Translations under genes and position numbers: made by a program
Assembly (NCBI GenBank): GCA_000827265.1
Contig: KN834755.1
Location: 798,686 to 814,630 of the forward strand
DNA from: Collybiopsis luxurians FD-317 M1
Taxonomy: Eukaryota; Basidiomycota; Agaricomycetes; Agaricales; Omphalotaceae
DNA length: 15,945 bases
Reading direction: 5' to 3'
Notes under the pieces: model-generated
What the model was told of the DNA's origin: nothing
Seen by the model: the letters and a program-made list of their open reading frames with translations, nothing else
Databases searched by the model: none
In this document: positions 10,911 through 15,945 of the stretch, in pieces
Numbering within the stretch: the first letter of the stretch is position 1
Layout of the letters: every line of letters begins with the position of its first letter

Positions 10911-11021
10911 TTTTCTGATAGCGTCAATTCCCTGGTTCTTGGGTCACTTTTCTGATAGCATCAAATCTCTGATTCTTGGATCCCATTTCTGATAGCGTCA
11001 AATCTTTGGTTCTTCAGGCCA
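10911..11021. repeat. three tandem copies of a 37-bp unit
   Basis: TTTCTGATAGC(G/A)TCAA occurs at 10912, 10949 and 10986, each followed by a similar CCTGGTTCTTGG-like half. The step is exactly 37 bp. The unit is unrelated in sequence to the 37-bp array at 5264-5484. Confidence 0.85.
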
Positions 11022-11445
11022 GTCAATTCTCAGTATTCACGTAACTTGCTGTATTTGCATCATTCAGTGTGTGCCTTTTCCACTGACCCTGTAATAGATG
11101 CTTTGGCAGCTTTGGCACTTGCACTGAGTGGACTGTTGAGGCATTGAGCATGTCAAGAGAGACATTCAGGAAAGCGTCAAATAAAAATATTATTTGTTGA
11201 AGTGATACAAAGTGGTTAGATCGCTACATTCTCTCTCCCATTCTTACACCATTGCGACAGCAAAGTGAACACATTGAGCTAGAATCATCAAAAAAGACAA
11301 GAAGTGGATAGTACAGTAATGGCAAGGCAATGTAGGATGTCCAAGAAAGTTGCTACATGTAAAATGAATGTGTAAAAGCCTCAAGATGAGCTATAGAACA
11401 CTATCAGTGCCTTTTCATAGCCTAAAATCAAGATGGCACTAACAC

Positions 11446-14400
11446 TCATGCAGCATTAGAAGAGCTCGGTTCTTGAGAGCTCCTGCTGTGCACTTTAGAT
11501 TGCGATTTCTTCCTTGCACCTGCATTTTTCTTCAACCCCATCCCAGGAATATCTTTCAAAGCTTGTTTGGTATTCACCATGTTGGGGTCGGACTTTGGAG
11601 GCCTTTGTAATTGTTTAGAGACAGTGCCAGAGTCAAGAGCAGGTGACATTTCTGATGCTGTACGTTTGGTTCCTGTAGGGCTTGCTTCAGGCTCTGTGGG
11701 CTTGTCAACACATGAAGCTTTGTGGCAGGAGGCCAAGGGTCCCTCACTCTCATTCCTCCCAGAGCCAGCATTGTGGTGCTCCTTGCCCTCTTCATTCTCC
11801 TTCTCAGAGCCAACATTATCATGATGCGGGTTCTCCACCTGTGCATGAGTGGAGCCTACTGAAACTTTGTTAGGCATGGGAAGGGTATGCATTAATGCTG
11901 AGGAAATTGATGAATATGCTGGAGACATGTAGGAGGGTGGCCAGTGAGGTGATGTTGAGTGGGATGGGGTTGCGTATGCATACGCCGGAGTCAAGTAGTT
12001 GCCTACCGATGCAGCAATGCCACTAGCCATGGAAGGATAACTGAAGTCATTGCTGGCAGAGGCAGTCAAGTTTGAGGAATAACACTGAAAATTCCAGGCC
12101 ACTGTGGCTTGATGGTCAGAGACATCATTGACATCTTAGAGACAGGTACTCACTGTTTTGATCCCAGGTGGTTGGATTGACAGAAGAATGATCACTCTGC
12201 CAATGGTCCATTTGAGGGTACTGGAGCCCTGCTTGAGTGTCTGAAGCAGGAACCAGACCATTCCCACCATATCCTAGGTTTGTCTGCTCAATGAGTGCAT
12301 AGGCTGAGTTATCGAGTTGGTGATATTGTGTGAAATCCCTATTTCCGCCATAGTTCTGGAGGTCATTGCTGAAAGCAGTGACAGGGTATGTTTCAGAAGA
12401 AGAGGTAGGAATGTAGTCTCCCATTGCAGAATGATGCAGACCGTCATTCTGGTCCCAGAAGTTGGAGTTACCACCTCCTGGCAGGTAAGCATAAGGAAGA
12501 GTAGCAGTCATCTCTGGCACAAGCAAGTCATGCATTTGGTCGCTATGGTCATGAGATGACAAGTCCACCTGTGCAGCGGAGGTAGCTGGTAAAGTAGATG
12601 AGGGAGAGTTTGTCAGAGCACTGACAGAGGAAGCAAGTACAGTCAATGTGGAAGCAGATGTGGAGGAATCTGGTAGGATGTTAGGAATTGCTGCTGTGCT
12701 CGAAGTGACTGAGGAAGCAGGTTGCTTGTCACTGACGGAAGGAGCAGCTTCAGTTGAAGTGACCGAGGAAGCAGGTGCGGTCAATGCTACTCCTTTAGCC
12801 GCTGCTGTTGGCGAAGCTTGCTCGTCGGTGCTGGTAGTACTAGTTGATGCTACTCCTTCCTTGTTGCTGATGGAAGGAGCAGCTTCAGTTGAAGTGACCA
12901 AGGAAGCAGGTGCAGTCGATGCCACTCCTTTAGCTGCTGCTGTTGGCAAAGCTTGCTTGTCGGTGCTGGTAGTACTAGTCGATGCTGCTCCTTCAGCTTC
13001 AGCCACTGCCATTGACAAAGGTTCTTGCTTGTCACTGGCGGTTTTGATGAAATCAGCAAAGTTGTTCACTGTGACAAACAAACATATATATCAATTGCAT
13101 GTCACACTTCATCCTGGACACTCACAAAAGATTGTTCATGCAAACTCTTGGTATCTTGTACCAAATGACTGTGCCATCTGTTCATTGGTGGAGGCAAACA
13201 ATTTGTTCATGTTCAAAGGCCCAGGAAGCTCGATACAGCTTTCCCCACTAAAGGTAAGATTTCAGTCCCATTGGTCTCGATCGCAGCAGCCTGAACTTAC
13301 CTGGCCACCTTCACAGCCCAATTCTCCTCCTCTACCGGACCTGCAACCCAGACCATACAAGCCACACCAAATATGTTTGCGCAGACCTCAGCAAAGTAGG
13401 GTAGGACATTCTTTCTTTCCTTCCACACCCTATAAATCTAGAGTTCAGCAGTCATTCAAAAGTACTTCGGTAAGTTTCCTTACAAGGCTGCTTGTTTGGT
13501 TTTATCCTCGCTCTCTGTCATGATGCTAACAAGGTCTTCGTACTCTTTCTCTAGCTCAGCTTCGAACGCATCTCATTCATCTTGGGATATACTTGCATAC
13601 TTCTCCACCCTCCACCAATTGATGTCCCGCAGATGAGTATTTGATGACATGTTGGCTCCTCAACTCTGCTTAAATTCCACTCAATACTCCTGCCAATGGC
13701 GAACCCCCCACTCCGTCGCTGGATCATACCTTCATACAAGACCTCCGGTGTGGATCGCGCTCCTGAGAAAGATCTTGGCGTCTTTGGTCTTTTCTCCACT
13801 GCGAGCAGTATTCCAATGCACAATGAACTAGTAAGTATTGCTCACATTAGCTCCTTGTGCGCTCATTGAAAGAAAAAAGCACAACTTGCCTGCCACAGAG
13901 TACGATCATATCTGTCCCTTTACTTTTGTTCCTCTTTTCGCTGATCCTCTGGAAAGTCTTCAACATTATACAGTGTGTAGTCAATACCAGGATCTGGGTC
14001 ATCCAGAAGCGCAAGGTTATGCCCAAACTTTTCAATGAAGAGGTGCATGACCTGGGTTTTTTTTTTGGAGGGGGGTGGGGGGGTTAGAGGCTTGTGGAGG
14101 CTGAGGAGGGTTTTTAAACTTACCATTTTATGTTTAGTCTGACAATCTTCATGCTTGATTCTCTGATTGTTGAGCCATGCCATTTTTAATGGCACTGAAT
14201 GTAGGGTGTTAGGTTGACCTCGTCCAGCTTGAATGTCAACCTTTTTCTTACTCTCAACCTTTTTTTGTCCTCCTTTTTTTCCTCCTTTGCCCTGTTGAGA
14301 TTTTGTATCATTTGCCAACTTGCTGCTCTGCTCTTGAAGCGACGGTTGATCTTTTTCTGGTTGATCTTTTTCTGCCTTCCACCAGTCCCATTCTGGGCAC

Positions 14401-14543
14401 AGTTCCATTGGATATCTTGTGAGTTGCTCATTCGCTGCTGCATCAATTGATGCCTTTTCTGGGGAACTTGAAGCTCAATTTTCCTCATGTTCAGGATTCT
14501 TCTCCTGGTTTTTATTCTGAGCAGGGAGCTGAGTGGAAGCCAT
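11446..14543 (-). pseudogene. Agaricomycete-type hypothetical protein gene, seven exons, six in-frame TGA codons
   Basis: Seven exons join in phase into 895 codons: 14543-14124, 14051-13924, 13798-13484, 13429-13301, 13247-13126, 13068-12154, 12101-11446 (TGA). I recall related proteins from Agaricomycete genomes, often in many copies, but know no function or name. The N-terminus is polar and Lys/Gln-rich (duplicated EKDQP, GKGGKKGGQKKVESKKK). Next come MHLFIEKFGHNLALL and DDPDPGIDYTLYNVEDFP, a charged helical part (DAFEAELEKEYEDL), WKERKNVLPYFAEV followed by FGVACMVWVAGP, then NNFADFI. The C-terminal half is a low-complexity Ser/Thr/Ala tail with two 45-residue repeats (about 391-481), a Tyr/Gly/Asn-rich part and a basic end. 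TGA codons lie at 14475, 13732, 13681, 13660, 13573 and 13136 (lowest base). The last two exons are undamaged. The start ATG 14543 is the first in frame but not proven. The 125-nt intron 13799-13923 may hide a small exon. Confidence 0.72.
12741..12993 (-). repeat. 135-bp in-frame tandem duplication within the hypothetical gene
   Basis: The block from 12741 recurs from 12876 with the same frame, giving two 45-residue copies of a Ser/Thr/Ala-rich segment (TSTTSTDEQASPTAAAKG against TSTTSTDKQALPTAAAKG). Over about 118 aligned bases I count nine differences, all transitions; seven are CG against TG or CA. Confidence 0.9.
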
Positions 14544-14734
14544 TGGCAAGGTGAGTTTTGTGAGTTGCCAATGGAAGTGGATGTAAAAAAAGAAGTCCAT
14601 CTAAAATGCCTAAAGGCTAGCCATTGAAGGTTATTTTTTGAACTCCTTTGACTCAATTAATAGAGTTGTGTGGTGCAGACGTACTTGATTTGACTGGAAT
14701 CAGCAGCAAAGCAACTGGACCAAAATTCTGGTGC
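14544..14734. other. upstream region of the hypothetical gene
   Basis: No gene is seen. GTGCAGAC(G/A)TACTTGA occurs here at 14677 and again at 14731, where the terminal repeat begins, so a partial repeat unit extends into this stretch. Confidence 0.5.
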
Positions 14735-15398
14735 AGACATACTTGAAGCCAGGTCCTTCCTATACTAACATCAATACTCAACATGCAATGGTATGTCTCC
14801 AGCTCTGTCCTGAATTTCAAGTAAGTATTTGACTAACTTGAACCTATGTCCCTTCTTTACCAATTTGTCATTGAAGGTTCAAAATATGCTCCATTGATTA
14901 GCCTGCACAAGCTTCAACTGACTGCGGGTGATAATGGCTAATGCCCCCGCAGATGCACCTGCATTTATTATACAGAAATCATGGTCCACAGAGCGTAGTT
15001 GTGAGCACGGAATAGGGCTAAGTGACCTGTCGGTGAAAATTTTATGTGGTTGGGTTTGGATTTCATCACCAGGGTACACATTGTTCAGCTTAAAAAGAGA
15101 ATGGTAGTCTTTCGGTCAATTGCCCAACTTCCATGTCAAGCTTTTCCTTAATTCTTGCTTGGGCACTAAGTCTGACCAAAATATTGGGATTGTCTTCAAT
15201 CTGTTCTGCAAAGTCATTTCACTTTCTACAACAAAAGGACATATTATGGTGTAATCATATATAGACGTACTTGAAGCCAGGTCCTTCCTATACCAACATC
15301 AATACTCAACATGTGATGGTATGTCTCCAGCTCTGTCCTGAATTTCAAGTAAGTATTTGACTAACTCAAACCTATGTCCCTTCTTTACCAATTCGTCA
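14735..15398. repeat. 136-bp direct repeats flanking an inserted segment
   Basis: Positions 14735-14870 and 15263-15398 align without indels at an offset of 528 bp and differ at seven bases, all transitions; six of the seven fall on CpG-type sites (CG, TG or CA). Between them (14871-15262) lies sequence unlike the repeat. Both copies share their core with the 159-bp array downstream. Confidence 0.9.
14879..15217 (-). pseudogene. unrecognised 113-codon ORF with one TGA, inside the segment between direct repeats
   Basis: From ATG 15217 one frame runs to the TGA at 14879 with a single internal TGA (15116-15118). The predicted protein is not low in complexity (RLKTIPIFWSDLVPKQELRK, VYPGDEIQTQPHKIF, SVDHDFCIINAGASAGALAI). 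I recognise no family. The ORF fills most of the 392-bp segment that interrupts the repeat. It may be a piece of a decayed gene or chance; the lone TGA fits the pattern in the neighbouring genes. Confidence 0.3.
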
Positions 15399-15945
15399 AT
15401 ACTCTCAATATTCTACATGCAACATGCGATGGTATTTCTCTAGCTCTGTCCCAAATTTCAAATAAGTATTTGAACTATTTCTCGCAAGTGATGCAACTTG
15501 ACCAAAATTCAGCAACAAACTAACTCAAACCTATGTCCTTTCTATACCAATGTGTCAATAGTCTTGATATCCTACATTCAACATGTGATGGTGTTTCTCT
15601 AGCTCTGTCCCAAGTTTCAAGCAAGTATTTGAAGTATTTCTTGCATGTAATGCAACTTGACCAGAATTCAGCCACAAACTCACTCTAAGCAATTTCCTCT
15701 CTATACCAATGCATCGATACTCTCTATATCTTACATGCAAGATGCAATGGTATGTCTCTAGCTCTGACCCAAGTTTCAAGTAAGTATCTGAATTATTTCT
15801 TGTGCATAATACAACTTGACAGAATTCAGCCACAAACTCACTTTAAGTTATGTCCTCTCTATACCAATGCATTGATACTCTCTATATCTTACATGCAAGA
15901 TGCAATGGTATGTCTCTAGCTCTGACCCAAGTTTCAAGTAGGTAT
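15263..15945. repeat. satellite-like tandem array, about 159-bp period, running off the window
   Basis: The landmark GGTATGTCTCTAGCTCTG (with variants) has its GTAT at 15319, 15432, 15591, 15750 and 15908, giving steps of 113, 159, 159 and 158 bp. Each unit also carries TTTCAAGTAAGTAT and, in full units, AATTCAGCCACAAACTCACT. The last two units are nearly identical, and the array is still running at 15945. No coding sense is seen. Confidence 0.92.

Larger units (their letters stand above)
9567..11445. other. spacer between the transposase and the upstream gene, mostly unassigned
   Basis: This stretch should hold the promoter of the - strand transposase and the 3' UTR of the gene that ends at 11446. 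It contains an acidic + strand ORF (9668-10042), a 73-bp direct duplication and a three-copy 37-bp repeat, listed separately. The open frames at 10114-10311, 10403-10675 and 10684-10992 on + resemble nothing I know and are likely chance. Confidence 0.5.
5779..14543 (-). mobile_element. candidate extent of a KDZ DNA transposon carrying two co-oriented genes (ends not found)
   Basis: The transposase gene and the gene upstream of it share orientation, similar size and the same decay (stops only as TGA). This suggests they were silenced and aged together, perhaps as one element. I found no terminal inverted repeats or target-site duplication, so the borders given are only the outer coding ends. 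The alternative is two separate repeats lying side by side in a repeat-rich region. Confidence 0.38.

Noticed and set aside
12648..13523. 291-codon + strand open frame, the longest uninterrupted frame in the window apart from the - strand C-terminal exon
   Set aside because: It lies antisense to the hypothetical gene's repetitive Ser/Thr/Ala exon, whose composition leaves the opposite frame open. The - strand model is supported by matching splice phases and family blocks; the + frame runs across four of its introns with no recognisable protein.
5779..14543. Genetic code change or selenocysteine/readthrough at TGA
   Set aside because: The intact transporter ends at a TGA, as do the natural ends of the other - strand genes. 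The TGAs stand mostly where Arg is expected, not Trp, and the repeat copies prove independent CpG decay.
5500..14700. Terminal inverted repeats and target-site duplication for the KDZ element
   Set aside because: Reading both flanks by eye I found no convincing matching pair. The hairpins at 5223-5246 and 5515-5542 are local and have no partner on the other side that I could see.

Overview
This window reads as nuclear DNA of an Agaricomycete basidiomycete. The evidence is short GT-AG introns (mostly 50-75 nt) cutting genes into many small exons, a KDZ (Kyakuja-Dileera-Zisupton) transposase with a CxC2-type Cys/His cluster, a DUF7918-like gene remnant, and a membrane-protein gene of basidiomycete type. 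All family names come from recognising motifs by eye; no search was run.

Layout. (1) 1-1971, + strand: the 3' part of an intact MFS transporter gene, 12 exons in view, including a 9-nt microexon. (2) 2516-4578: two truncated genes lying head to head, a multi-TM protein gene on the - strand (2516 to about 3850) and a DUF7918-like pseudogene on the + strand (about 3814-4578), with a junction near 3838. (3) 5264-5484: a 37-bp minisatellite. (4) 5779-9566, - strand: a complete 11-exon KDZ transposase gene (1077 codons) whose only in-frame defects are eight TGA codons. (5) 9567-11445: a spacer with an acidic + strand ORF and short tandem repeats. (6) 11446-14543, - strand: a 7-exon gene (895 codons) of an Agaricomycete family I recognise by pattern but cannot name, broken by six TGA codons. 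(7) 14735-15945: a satellite-like array (about 159-bp period) that runs off the window and is split by about 390 bp of other sequence holding a 113-codon ORF.

The main result joins these parts. In the gene models rebuilt by splice phase, all 16 in-frame stops (8 + 6 + 2) are TGA and none is TAA or TAG. Only CGA can become a stop by C-to-T change at CpG. The window's own duplications show the same process: their copies differ almost only by transitions, mostly CG against TG or CA. One site in the terminal repeat shows CG, TG and CA in different copies. A likely catalytic Asp of the transposase (Y-D-I-A-C-Q motif) is Asn through a change that also fits CpG deamination. The simplest reading is a once-complete KDZ element and its neighbour that were cytosine-methylated and then decayed by deamination, with almost no indels, beside an intact host transporter gene.
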